NCBI GenBank assembly: GCA_001600615.1
Contig: BCKK01000001.1
Location: forward strand, 3,353,826 to 3,417,825
Direction of reading: 5' to 3'
From: Dioszegia crocea
Taxonomy: Eukaryota > Basidiomycota > Tremellomycetes > Tremellales > Bulleribasidiaceae
Length of the DNA: 64,000 nt
The first letter of the stretch is position 1, and each line of letters starts with the position of its first letter. Below, piece by piece: positions 31,828 through 42,903 of the stretch. Made by a program: the position numbers and the translations under genes. Below the pieces are notes generated by a model. It saw only the letters and a list, made by a program, of their open reading frames with translations, was not told where the DNA came from and did not search any database.

Positions 31828-34189
31828 CTACATCCTCATAGGCTTCAACCATCGATCTGCCCTCTCAAACTCCTCGGCAACATTGGCGGCGACGATGGGG
31901 AGAGGTGATGAGGGTTGTTCCTTGGCCAACGTCCTGACGGCCACCATGATCTGTAAGAGTCAGCAATCTGCGCACTGCCCACATTGTGACCATGGAATAA
32001 ACATACCGTATCCCAGAATCTGAAACCCCTCTCAATCTCCTGTCGAGGATTTCTGACGCTGGAGAAGGATGAATCGATAAAGTTGAGTGCCTCATTCTTG
32101 GCCGAGTTTGCGGCTTCGGTATTGGCATTCTCGGCCGTGATGGGTTCACCAAGATGGAAGACTGCGGCGTCAAGGTAGGTTTTGGCAAGGATACCAAAGC
32201 CGGTATTGACGTCGCTTTGAAAGGGGAGACTGCTGTTGAGATCGAGGTAGTCGTCTCGGTTGCGGCGGGCGTCACCGGAGAGGATCATATGGACGCCGAT
32301 GGCCTCGAGGAGCTGGCGCATGGATTTGGAGACGGCGCGGACGAAGGAGTTGAATGTGAGGAGTTCACGGGATAGGGGACCTGCCCACTGTTGAGGCTGA
32401 TGTTAGCTGTATCCTTGGGATCAAACTCACTCGGAAGCTGAGAGGCAGAACACTGAGACAACGCATGATTAACAGAGCACTGCGCTGCTCGTCCTCTTCT
32501 CCGTACGTCGGACCGCCGGAGAGGATCTCGTTTCCGAACCGAGAGCCGTGAACGACGCCGGCGCGCAACAGCTCAAGGATGAGGTAGAGGGCCTCTTGGA
32601 ATCGGTCATTGACTCGAGCGGTGGAGCAGCCGGCGTGCATGGCTTTGCCCATGACGTTGTGGGTGCGGTCTGGGTTGATGAAGCTGAGTCATCAGCTGAA
32701 TTTCTGGTCAACTCAAGAAAAGCGCAACTCACCCTCTGACATCCAGGAAACGCCAGACAATGTTCGCCACAACCTCATCCTTCTTCTCAATGGGTCGAGA
32801 CTCGATACGAACGGGCGAGTGCAGAGCCGCGAGGCAGAGCTTCATATCGATGGTTGAAGACCCTTGCCTGAGGAGCTCGGACGATAGGACATTGAAAGGG
32901 ATGACCCAATTGCACTTCTCGACGAGGTTGTGAGTGAGGACATCGGCAAAGGGGATGGCTATGCCGCCTGGGGGTGCGTAATGTGGGTCAAAGTAGTAGT
33001 GTGCCGATACTGACCTCCGCTTCCACTGGGGATGGAGGCTTTCGGCAAGGAGGGCGAGGGAGGTGCATCGAGGGGAGGTGTGACCTTCGGTAATGACGTC
33101 TTTGATGAAGCGACGGTACTCGGGACTGTCGGCAAGGGGTTGGGGTTCTATAATCATCCCGCTCGTCAACCAACCCAAGACTTGGGGGGAGACGAAGGCT
33201 CGGCAGAGATGATAGTAGAGTTCGTCAGGGAGTCGGGGGGAAAAGATCTCGTCAATGTTCGGGGGGATGTCGTCGACGATGGAGAGGACGAGCGGGATGG
33301 GGCAGACGTTGCCCTCGGTGGTCAAGACCAGCGAGTATTTGACCGCCAACCTGGCGCGGAGGAAAGTTTCCCCGTAGTTGGGGATCTGACGAGAGACGGC
33401 AACACCGGATTTGTACTGCTTAATGACTTCGATGGCATTCCCGAAGTTGAAGTCACTGCCTAGTGGTGGGAATGTTCGGGAGAGGGAGCAGCCTGCGAGG
33501 ATGCAGGCATCAAGGAATTGGTCGTCTGATAGTCCGATTTCGCGTATGAGACGGAATTTATCGACAAAGGTGAAGGAGGAGGATGAGAAGTCTATCGACG
33601 TGATGACTTTGTCGACGGGGAAGAGGAGGCACTCGGAGGAAGAGTAAATGGCGTGAATGTAGCCTTTTGGATGACGGAGGAGATAGGCAAGTTGGGCGTA
33701 CTCGAGGTAGGGAGCGACAATGTACTCGACATACCGGTGTCTGAGTTGCCGAAGTACGAGCCGGAGGACATCTCGATGATCTGTCCAGGCCCCGCCTCGC
33801 ACCGACGCCAGCGTCATGACGGCCTTTTCAACCTCGCCATTCTCATAAAAGCTCCAGGCTTCCTGCTTGACTCGAGTTTCCCGCTCCTGCGGATCTATCC
33901 CCTTCGGAGGCGGACGCGACGCCAGTGGGAGACCGGCAAGGATGAAGACGGGCTGGATCTTATACTTTTCAAAGTGACGGAGGTCATTCTCGATCCGCTG
34001 ACCGAGAGCAAGGGGAAGACCACCGGTGGAAGCGACAAGGGGTTCGCGCGAGGTTGGATCAGAGAGTAGGGTTGTGATGTAGTGTGTGGCATCGATACCG
34101 AGTCTGATGCCGCGGAGTGATTCGAGTGAAGTTTGAGATGTGAGGTTGTGCTCACTCATGTAAGGCTCTAGGCCTCTGATGCCCACCAT
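31828..34189 (-). CDS. MKT1: MKT1, XPG-domain post-transcriptional regulator
   Basis: Start MVGIRGLEPYMSEHNL at 34189. The N-terminal XPG/FEN-like fold (about residues 1-240) includes RLGIDATHYITTLLSD, YKIQPVFILAGLPLASR and KVITSIDFSSSSFTF. The Mkt1 N and C regions follow, with SAHYYFDPHYAPPG, EKCNWVIPFNVLSSELLRQG and GSRFGNEILSGGPTYGEEDE; the end is EEFERADRWLKPMRM at TAG 31828-31830. Total length is about 735 aa, close to other fungal Mkt1 proteins. Mkt1 binds Pbp1 and regulates translation or stability of particular mRNAs. Three introns lie in the last quarter; the first exon is very long. The start codon is 285 bases from the CSN5 stop on the same strand. Confidence 0.92.
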
Positions 34190-34220
34190 GATGATGCTGT
34201 GCAAGGGTGACTGACACCTT

Positions 34221-34244
34221 GAAAGGAACGCGGTAGATGTAGGC
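34221..34244. repeat. 24-bp sequence shared with 48670-48693 (copy A)
   Basis: The 24 bases match those at 48670-48693 in 21 positions, same orientation, with an identical 14-base core CGGTAGATGTAGGC. Copy A lies 32 bases upstream of the MKT1 start codon. Read on the minus strand, both copies can encode AYIYRV followed by P/S-F, and two of the three differences fall at synonymous third positions. Confidence 0.6.
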
Positions 34245-34474
34245 CGTGCCTCGCGACCGCGCCTTGGTTGTTGGACCGGCGATCGCCGTCAGGGCAGCAT
34301 TCCTTGGCGGGCAAGGACGAGCGAGCCAGCGATGCCTGCAGCTACGCTCAAAAACAATGGCGCCAGCTTGGGTCACAGACGAATGCAGGGAGGTTCTAAA
34401 TCCACGCCGTTGTAGCTGATCATTGCTGGCGTTGTCTATACACAATCTGGATAATACCCTTTCGGCTCTGCAGC

Positions 34475-35726
34475 CTATAACACACCCGCAACTGCCCTCG
34501 TCGCCCCATCCGCGTCCACTCTCCCATTGAACAGTTTCTCCTTGATGACTTGCGCCGTCATTCCGTTCTGCAGCTCGGTGTTAATGCGGACACTATCTGT
34601 TAGCGGACCCTGACTCCAATGCTCACCTGTCTTGAGCAGCCTTGTTTAGCGGTGTAGGCTCGTCCTCAACCCCATCATCCTTCTTCTTCAACTTGGCGGT
34701 GGCGTCAAGAGGAGCAGCGTGGAGCTTGGCCCCAAGATCGGTGAGTTGCGAGGTGGCGTAGGCGCGGTTCTGAGATTAGCTCGGACTTGAATGCACACTC
34801 ACGGATGAGATCAGACTCTGACTCAATGTCGCCACCCAGTACTTGTTCCACAGCAGATCCAACAACTGCTCGTCTAGCCGAGTCTTGTAGATCTCAACTT
34901 TGAGCGAGTAGTAAGAGTTGGCGTGAACACCAAAGTCCTCGATTTTGTCCATGGGGATGGACTGGTATTGGGATGTCTGGGGAGCGGTGTATCCCTCGGG
35001 ATAAGTTCGGAACGCGCCAATCTCGACTTTGCCAGCGGAAACTGTGCGGTTTGGGTCGATCTGCTCATTAGCTTTATCTCCAGTGTCGAGGATGACGACT
35101 CACGACCACAGCGAGATATGGGTCGCCGAAGCTCTGGTTGGTCATTTGGGTGTTGACGTCGATCCCAGATAACCAGCATCCATAGCCCGGATGAGAGTGA
35201 TACCAGCCCCTCAACAACTCGTCCTTGCCCACTTCGTTATTGGCAGTTTGGTAGGTGACCATGTATTCGAACGCCTCGTTACCGGCGTTGACACGAGTTT
35301 CGGTTCCCTGAACCGGTAAAGCAGCGGCATCCATGATCCAGAATGTACCGTCTCTGATCTTGCCGTACATGACGCCCATGATTTCATAGGCACCACCAGA
35401 TCGAGCGTGAGTGACCTTGTCATCAGCCGAAGTTGTAGGATGGACTCACCATTTTGATCAGAGCGACCGCGGATATTTTGACTGTGTGAAAGTAGTGGGG
35501 ACTGTGAGTCAGTACTATGCCTGTATAGTCTGGCTTACTCAGTCTTCCACGGGTTGGCTTCTTCCAGCTTCTTCTCCTCATCACGCGAGTATGCGAATAG
35601 GGCGTCGGTCGGGTCGATCGTTTGGACATCGTTGGTGAGTTCGAATGTCTTGCGAGCAGTACTTGCTTCGCCTGACATCTGCGGCGCTCTAGATCCTCCG
35701 GCCTGCGGAGCAGAGCCTTGGTCCAT
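34475..35726 (-). CDS. RRI1: CSN5/RRI1, COP9 signalosome deneddylase
   Basis: This encodes the catalytic JAB1/MPN subunit of the COP9 signalosome, which removes Nedd8 from cullins. Start is at 35726, stop TAG at 34475-34477, with several short introns. The MPN domain covers about residues 60-200: [26 protein letters not shown] (with the conserved Glu) and the JAMM metal-binding motif [14 protein letters not shown]. Only the residue before TQ differs from human (N for S). The CSN5-specific insert [20 protein letters not shown] follows, and a helical C-terminal region ([19 protein letters not shown]) mediates MPN and helical-bundle contacts. All zinc ligands are present, so it should be active. 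Confidence 0.95.
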
Positions 35727-36482
35727 GGTAAGTGATGTGCAGGATCAGCACGATAGGTATAGAGAAGGAACCTGGCATGGACGCTCGGAGTGCTGGGTGA
35801 GCGTGACGGTAGGGTGAGGCTTACGTATTGCCGCGGTCATCGCCGAGGCTGGGCGTATCATGTTCTGAGAAACCCACGTCATCTCCGGAACGGGACCCGG
35901 AAGCCGGGGCCGGTCCCCCCTGTGTTTCACAAACAAAGCGGGTGTTTCAGACTGATGTACGGCATGATATTACGAGATGGAGACCAACAAAGCGCTCGGC
36001 CCTGATTTAACCGGAGCTAAACCGAAAGCTGTGACCCTCGTTTCAAGACCAAGCTGATTGTTTGATTGTCTTTGGCCTCGTCATCTCCGAGTAGACAACA
36101 AACAAACAGCAGACGATACGATACGTTACGAAGACAACGCACAGGACATCGAACAGGATTCACATTTACGCCCCTTTTCAACCCCGCACTCGCTTTTCTC
36201 ATCCTTTGCCAAAGTTCCCTGACGACCCCCCTTTTAGACTGTGAAACGCTACCTCCTTGGCGACGCATACTCCAACACACGCATCAACTCTCAAAAAGGG
36301 CCGGCCCTTTCTACCCTTTACCCTTAACAAATACACTCTAGCACGGACACCGTTGCATCGCTTTCTCACTCACGCTCATTCTCTCTTTCCTTCACTCAAC
36401 CATCTGTATCCACCACCTCCATCAGCTTACAGTCAACCCCCCACACTCTTTACCAACACACCCTCCCTATTACTCCCCTATC
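35727..36482. promoter_or_regulatory. Divergent intergenic region CSN5 / lysozyme-like
   Basis: These are 756 bases between divergent starts. The half next to the secreted-protein gene (about 36130-36480) is strongly C/A/T-rich and G-poor, ending ACTCCCCTATC before the ATG. Such leaders mark well-transcribed genes here. Two GTGTTTCA sequences occur near 35930-35950. Confidence 0.5.
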
Positions 36483-37688
36483 ATGCACTTCCTCGCCGCC
36501 ATCCTTCCCGTCCTTGTGGCAGTCTCGGCAGCGCACAACCCTCCCCATCTCCGTCACCGACGTCTCGCCCATGACATCCAGCAGCGTGAGGATACGTCGG
36601 GCGCCAAAATCGCTCGCTCGGGTGCAGGTCACGCCGACGCGCATCAGATCATCAAACGGACCGTCAACAAGCGTGGTCAGACTTGTCGACCCAGGCCAAA
36701 GGCCCAAGAGCCTGTAGCCGCTTCGTCCGCTTCCTCCTCGGCCGCTGCACCATCCCCCACTATCGAGAACCAGAATGCTGTCGCCCATGGCACACATTCT
36801 GCCTCATCATCCTCCAGCGCTGCCGCCCCAGCATGGAGCGCACCCCCTCCTCCTCCTCCCGCTCCATCCCCTCCCGCCCCGCCACCCGCGCCAGCTCCTC
36901 CCCAGCAAGGCGGCCAAAGCTGGGGCACACTCAGCGTCAATGACGGGAAGTGTGGCTGGTGCAACGCCGATGGTGACCACCCGAACGGTTCCCAAGACTG
37001 GCTCAACTGCGGTCTCAACAGCGGCGGTTGGAGTCCTCCCCACGTCAACATCGATCAACTTATCGTAAAGGACCTCAACCCAAACGGTGTCTTTGCTCCC
37101 TGCGCTCAGTACTTTGACCTGTTCAGGCAATATGGCGGAGAATTCCATGGTGAGTACTCTTGCGCCTTCCAGATCCAATACCCTTTACTGACGACCAGTC
37201 CCTCCTATCATGCTTGCCTCCTTTGCCATGCAGGAGTCAACTTGCCAGGCCTGGATCACAGGTGGCGGTGGTGAGGCGGGTTTGATGCAGATCGCGCCCC
37301 CTAACTGTGAAGCTGGGAACGAGTAAGTCTTGCGCACTGTCTAGACGTAAGACACTGGCTGACACGACAGCTGCTGGAACATCAACTACAACATCCGCCG
37401 AGGCGCTCAGCTTTTCCGTCAGATGATCGACCACAACGGTGGTAACGTCGTGGCCGCACTCGGAGCATACAACGGTTGGCGAGTCGGTATGACCCAGGAC
37501 GACGCCACCAAGGCTCGATGGTCCGGTCACTGCCGCAACCAGAACAACCTCGACTACCTTACCCAATGGCTCAACGGCTGGATCCAAGATAAGAATGGTT
37601 ACTCGATTGGGTCGTACTGTAAGTCTTCTCCCCTGTACTCAGGTCGGTACCTCTGCTGACTCGATCAGTCAACCTGAAAGACTGCTAG
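36483..37688 (+). CDS. Secreted lysozyme / lytic-transglycosylase-like protein, 352 aa
   Basis: Four exons (36483-37150, 37200-37322, 37371-37618, 37669-37688) give 352 residues. A signal peptide (MHFLAAILPVLVAVSAAH) is followed by a basic pro-region with dibasic sites (IIKR, NKR) suited to Kex2 cleavage. A Ser/Ala/Pro low-complexity linker (about residues 80-140) leads to a C-terminal domain with SFAMQESTCQAW, GEAGLMQIAPPNC and LGAYNGWRVG. The Glu in MQEST, the GLMQIAP block and AYNGW match the SLT/GH23-like lysozyme fold that cleaves peptidoglycan-type chains. Even numbers of Cys suggest disulfides. The protein is probably exported and could act on bacterial cell walls, or on fungal chitin-like polymers; substrate is not settled by sequence. 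A C-rich leader suggests strong expression. Confidence 0.85.
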
Positions 37689-38082
37689 ACGATCCCCACT
37701 CTCTTCTTTTCCCCCTATCATGCCATCATCAAAGGGACATTTGGCGTCCTGCTAGACTGGGTCTAGTATGGGCTTTCTTACATATTTGGCTTGCGGGTCA
37801 CTCGCCATTTTGTCTTTACATTTTCTACTTAGTTCTCGGATGAATCATATGTTAACGTCACTGTCGCGCGCTATATACTGCTCAGAGCCAGATTCTCACA
37901 GCAGCTACATGTACTGCCATACCGGTCCTGAGAAGCTCGACAAGCCCACGCGCGATGTAGATGCTAATTCCGGGCATCAAACGCAGGGCTCAATCCAAAA
38001 GCCGGAAAGGACTGCACGCAAATAGCCATGAGGTGCCTGAGATGGTACTAGCGATGCAGAGAAGAACGTGTAAAATAATCAG
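37689..38082. other. Convergent 3' region lysozyme-like / RHO3-like
   Basis: These 394 bases lie between two converging stop codons. Only probable 3' UTRs are seen. Confidence 0.5.
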
Positions 38083-39300
38083 CTACAGAATAATGCAAGA
38101 TCGACCCCTTATCCTCATCCCTCCACCCGCTCCAGACCCATTACCTTTCGGTCTACTCCCAATCGCCACCCTGGCCGCCTCATATATCGCTTCCTGCACC
38201 CCTCTATTATGCTTCGCCGAGCATTCTATGTAATCAGCATAGACAACCGAGGGTGTAAAGAGTTGACTCACCTAAGTACCTCACAGCTCTTATTACTCGA
38301 GCGACCGACAGACCCTCCTCATATGTCACAGGCTGTAACGATCTGCGGGCGAGGCGATCTCTTACAGCCTGATCTTCTCTCAGATCGCACTTCAACGCTG
38401 TGGGTGTAAGTTGTGGCAAGATGGCGAATTCATATGATCTGTTGGAAGCTTACCGATGAGTATTATCTTAACTCCTGGGCAATTCTCCGCTAGCTCGTCC
38501 ACCCACTAAAGAGTGTCAGTGGATTCCATATTGGGCAGATGGTCGGGAAAACGTACCTTACTCGCAGCGTTCTCTAGTGATGTTGGCGAGTCAATAGAGA
38601 AGCATAGCAGTACGACGTGTGTGTCGGCGTAGGATAGCGAACGCAGTCGGTCGAACTCTTCTTGGCCTGATACAGTTAGCACACACCAGCAACTGGCAGT
38701 GGCGGGAGATGGATCATCCGGCCGTGGATGTCGAGGGAAACTTCGATCGGTCGAGCCCCGAGACCATTCCGTTCCTGCCTCCCCTCTCTGGCCTACTCGA
38801 CTGGCCTACTCGACGTTTCACGACAAAGACTCACCCGCCGTATCCCACAGACTCAGCTCGACCGAGTCATCATCGACCTCGAGCAGCTCGACGTAGTTCT
38901 CGAACACTGCAGGGTGAGCAGAGAGACAGCGTGAAGTCAGAGCATAACATACCGGTTGGTTCACTGCCGTCGTCAGCGTCATATGGTCAAGCAGCAGCAT
39001 TGAGGAGACTCACTAAGAGGTCGGAAAGTAGCCTGCAGCAATGTCAGCTCATGCGCCTACACCGGCCCAGTCTCGCTGAGCGGCGACTAGCACCACCAGT
39101 GCCTGCTCACCTTTAGTGAAGACAGTCAGAAGTGATGTCTATACCAAATCAGCATGAGTCCGGATCTCTACAGTCCCAAAGACACACCTTTCCGCATGCT
39201 CCATCACCTATAACAACCAATTTGCGCGAAAGCTAAACCATCTCAGCATTCAGACCACTTGACCCCGGCCCCGGCAAAGGCGACGTACGGGCTTCCCCAT
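38083..39300 (-). CDS. RHO3: Rho-family small GTPase, RHO3-like
   Basis: The first exon is tiny (ATGGGGAAGCCC, start 39300). Spliced, the N-terminus is [20 protein letters not shown] with the P-loop GDGACGKTS. Other G-boxes are readable: effector loop NEPTVFENY, switch [19 protein letters not shown], the NKxD-equivalent ALKCDLRED, and [12 protein letters not shown]. The Rho-type [16 protein letters not shown] segment is closest in wording to yeast Rho3. The C-terminus is CIIL, a CaaX box with Leu, predicting geranylgeranylation and plasma-membrane attachment. The gene is cut by seven or so very short exons, so a naive ORF scan misses it. Rho3 acts in polarised exocytosis and actin organisation through formins. 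It diverges from the SelK-like gene across 222 bases. RHO3 rather than RHO4 is a judgement from motifs. Confidence 0.85.
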
Positions 39301-39522
39301 GACCCGCGCATGTGCAGTCTAGGATATGCCCCAGCGCTTCTGATCTGAGGTGCTGGCTGGCGAGAGTTGGCGCGTCGGAGAGATGACAAGAGATGATAGT
39401 GGGTAGATGTTTGTGTACAATGGCAAAGCCAAAGCCTGAATTCAGAATTCGATTATTCGCCACCCAACATCTCGCCAAGGTGTATCCTTCGTCATCCACC
39501 CGTCACACCCACTCTGATCAAG

Positions 39523-40004
39523 ATGCCTACTACTACCAAACCCGCCTATGTCTCCTCGTCGGGCAGTCTCGGCGAGCGGCCCCTAGCAGTACGCATTACC
39601 GACGCTGTAAGCGACGCCGGCTCGCTCGCTTATCTCTTCTTTGAAACTCTGATCAGTGTCAGTCAAGCCCTCCGTCCCTGCCTTTCACCCAGACGCAATA
39701 CTGATCTTTCTTAGCCTTTGACAAACCCGGGATCATGGACCAACCCCGCTGCAACTGGAGCTTCAGGTGCAAGAGGAGGTAATGCTGGGAATACCGGATC
39801 AGGGCGTAATCTCGGCGGAGGCGGGGGCGGGGGCGGCGGAGGTGGTGCTGGTGCTGGTCCGAGGGGTAATGGTGGCGGCGGGGGTTTCATGTCTATGGGA
39901 GACCTGAGAGGCGGTGGAAGTGAGTGTTGTCCATGCCGTTTTTTCAGGCTAGGAATACAGCTGATTGAATAGCGGTGGATGGCTGTCGGTCAACCTGCGG
40001 ATAG
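39523..40004 (+). CDS. SelK/SelG-family small membrane protein with Cys in place of Sec, 123 aa
   Basis: Three exons (39523-39657, 39715-39919, 39973-40004) encode 123 residues. The layout is that of selenoprotein K/G: a short N-terminus with YVSSSGSLGERPL, one hydrophobic span (AGSLAYLFFETLISPL), then a Gly/Arg-rich cytosolic tail with an uninterrupted Gly run. The last spliced exon gives TVDGCRSTCG and a TAG stop. SelK proteins carry Sec a few residues before the end in a Gly-rich context; here Cys occupies such a place, as expected for fungi lacking selenocysteine. SelK acts at the ER with p97/Cdc48 and in palmitoylation and ER stress. The first donor is GTCAGT, less usual than its neighbours. 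Family membership is inferred from architecture and short motifs. Confidence 0.65.
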
Positions 40005-40334
40005 AGACCAGAGCCAAAGGCATAGATCTACTCCACTGGCAATGTATATGAGCTTCGTTGTACCCGCATCGCCATCATTTGCAGCTCGGCTACATGTCGA
40101 CTCGATAGTACATTACATACGATGTGCTGACCTGACTTTGGGGACTTAAGTACTGCTTGACCAGCCTGTGCAATAGAGACATCTAATTTGGCCAGATTGT
40201 GCATCGAGCATCTCTGACTCTACCTGATTCTGCACTACTAATGATCCGGGAAATAATGGTACGCTCGGCGTACGAGGGGAAAAATCTAAGGGAAAGGGGA
40301 TGTGGTATGATCTACGTAATCAAACGAAGATGCT
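40005..40334. other. Convergent 3' region SelK-like / acidic secreted protein
   Basis: These 330 bases lie between converging genes. No feature is seen apart from probable 3' UTRs. Confidence 0.45.
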
Positions 40335-42171
40335 CTATCCGCGCCATTGGATGGCACGACGACGAGGAACGGCGGTGGTGGTGGCAGCGGCAGCAGGGGT
40401 GTTGGTATCGGTCCCGGCTGGAGCGTCGGCGTCAGCAGCAGTGATGGTGACTGCCTCGGCTTCGGGTTGGGGCGTGACGACAGCGTCGGGAGATGGGGTA
40501 GCAGCGGGTGTCTCGGCAGGTGAGACTGCGGGAGTGGCGGCGGTCTCGGTTGGGGTGACGGTTGGGGTGACAGTGGGGGTCTCGACGACCGTCTCGGTGG
40601 GAGCGGTGGTGGATGTGATGGCGGGTGTCACAGTCGCGTTAGACGCTGAGGTCTCAATCGCTACCAGAACCGATGTGGAGTTTGTGCTCGACGCTGTCGC
40701 AGTGCTGTTGGAGACGATGCTTGTGGAGTTGGCAGTAGCATTGGGAGCCATGGAGGAAGTGGATCTGTACGTCAGTGAGAGCGACTGGGTCTGGACTTAC
40801 ACTGTGCTGTTGGCGGTGACATTGGCAGTTATTGAAGCAGAGGATGTGGATGACATGGTGGCATTGGCGGAGATTGTGGCCGGGGCGCTGGATGCATCAG
40901 CAAAGAACCAGATAATAACAGGTCTTTTAGCTCACCTTGTAGCGGAAGCTGTGATGGGCCCTGACGAAGTGGAAGAGACCTGAGCGGAGCTGTTTGATCA
41001 GCCATGAAACAGTAATGTGCTCACCTGACCACCACTTCATCCTCGTCCTCTTCACAGTCCTCATCGTCATAGTAGTCCTCATCGTTGTTCTGCTGAGGCG
41101 CGGGCGAGGTGGCGGCCTGGGCAGGAGCAGGAGGGGCGTTGACCGCAGGCTTGGCGGGTTGAGACGGAGCGGCGGCCTGGGCGGGCTGGTAAGGAGCGGC
41201 AGGAGCAGACTCCTCGATCTCGTCACACCAGGGCTAATACATCAGCTAATCTCCTCCTACGAGTCTTCCCACAGATAGAGGAATCAAGCAACTCACAAGG
41301 TCCTCGTCGTCGTCCTCGTAATCCCCATTGTCCTGCTGAGCCGGAGCCTGGGGCTGGGATGCAGCCTGAGCAGCCTGGTTGGCGGGCTTGTTGTCGTCGG
41401 GGTTGGAGGCAGGGCTGTTGACCTGGGCTGGGGCCGCAGGGGATCCCTGGGGCTGGGAAGTGCCACCTGGAGCAGCGGCAGTGACGGTGACAGTCACATA
41501 GACGGTAGTAGCCTATACATCAGCTGGTGGTCTGCTGAAGGTGGGGACAAACTCACTCCAGCACATCCAGCATCATTGCTACCTCCTGCGGCCGGAGCAA
41601 CCGGGGCAGTGGTCGGAACACCAGCGACGGTCGAAGTGGAAGGGCTGACGGCAGGGGGACTGGGTTTGGGCGTTTCGGCCTGAGCCGGGGATGAAGCTGC
41701 CTGTGCAGGCTTGGAGACTGGGGCTGGCACCTCTTCGTCGTCGTCCTCGCACTCGGGAAGATCCTCATCGTCGGCGTCGTCGGCGTCATCCGCGTCGTCG
41801 GGACTGTCGCCTGTGGCGGGAACGGTAGCGAGGACTTGGGTGGGTAAGGGGAGTGTGGTAGATGTGGAGATGGCAGATGAGATGGATGAGGCGGGGGCTG
41901 ATGTGACTGATGCGGAAATTGATGAAGCAGCCGGTGCTTCATCCTCCCCCTCACAATCCCCTTCACTGTCCTCCTCCTCTTCCTCTACATCGCACTCTCC
42001 ACTGTCATTGTCTATGGGTGATGAAGTGGAGTTGGCAGCAGTTGCTGTGCCTGATATCGTGGCGTTGTCGTAAGTCGTAACGTTGTCGGCTCGCAGAGCG
42101 ATTGCGGAGTAGGCTGTCGCGTGAAGGGAAAGGGATACCGTCGCTAGGACGAGGGTGGTGGCGAAACGCAT
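40335..42171 (-). CDS. Secreted acidic Ser/Thr/Pro-rich glycoprotein with Cys-punctuated acidic clusters
   Basis: I do not recognise this family. The ATG at 42171 begins a signal peptide (MRFATTLVLATVSLSLHATAYS). Several exons encode Ser/Thr/Ala/Pro-rich sequence interrupted by at least four highly acidic clusters, most with a Cys: GECDVEEEEEDSEGDCEGED, ECEDDDEEV, DYEDDDEDL followed in the next exon by WCDEIEE, and YYDDEDCEEDEDEVVV. A TTVYVTVTVTAAA stretch, common in fungal wall proteins, lies between. The last exon has many NxS/T sites (MAPNATANSTSIVSNSTATAS) and Thr/Pro/Glu repeats (PTETVVETPTVTPTVTPTE), ending RRRAIQWRG with TAG 40335-40337. No GPI-type hydrophobic tail follows. It is probably a heavily O-glycosylated, negatively charged surface or secreted protein. 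A long GA-rich leader precedes the start. Exon joins in the 3' half are approximate. Confidence 0.7.
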
Positions 42172-42903
42172 TTCTTCTTGGGTTGATACTTTTTCGTGTT
42201 CGTGTGTAGTGAAGGCTAGTAAAGAGAGTGAGAGGAAATGAGCGTGAGTGTTGATAGGCTAGCTATCAAGTCGAGGGGAAGTGGGGAAGGGAGATTACTG
42301 AAGTTGAGTGAACAAGACAAGACAAGAAGGAAATACAGAGCCAAAGGAAACAAAGGGCCATAGCGTTGAGTGTTTTTAATACAAACCCAACCCCCTCCCT
42401 TGCCTTAACAACAACCGACGTGTTTCATGTTTACTCCTTCCTCCAAAGCTTCCGAGGGCCCCCTTTCCTTTCCTTGGCTCGGCGTCGGCGTGGGTCCCAT
42501 CACGCTAGCGTTTCGTTGTTGTTTATCTCGCTCGTTGTTGCATGTTTGCGCGCCGATGGAAAGCAGGATGAGACTGAGGAGATGCTGAGGCACATGACTA
42601 TGTAGCGAGTGTCGAATGGGTGTACCTGCCAGCCAGTTGTAGGCAAGGACATCCATCAAAGCTTTCGAAAAGCCTTTGAGGACGGAGATATTCCCCTGGC
42701 GTTTCATGTTTGGCCTGTAACGCTATTTCCCCTGCACGGCCTGAACTGTGCCTGTCCCTGAGCCGAGTAACGTAACGATGTGTCACGCTCCGGCAGTCCC
42801 CCCTTCGGCACGCCTATCTCGTCACGGTGCCTCTGGTGCGCCTATTTCTGACGCACTTGAGCCGAAATCAGCTCGACATCTCCAACGCAAGGTGTATTCT
42901 TCC
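42172..42903. promoter_or_regulatory. Divergent intergenic region acidic protein / MDM33
   Basis: This region of 732 bases separates divergent starts. On the side of the acidic secreted protein the minus strand is pyrimidine-rich over about 190 bases, resembling a strongly expressed leader. A frame in phase with MDM33 remains open upstream to about 42748, so a longer N-terminus cannot be fully excluded. Confidence 0.45.

Noticed and set aside
40300..40983. 227-codon plus-strand Val/Ala-rich frame
   Set aside because: It mirrors the Thr/Pro-rich last exons of the acidic secreted protein on the other strand.
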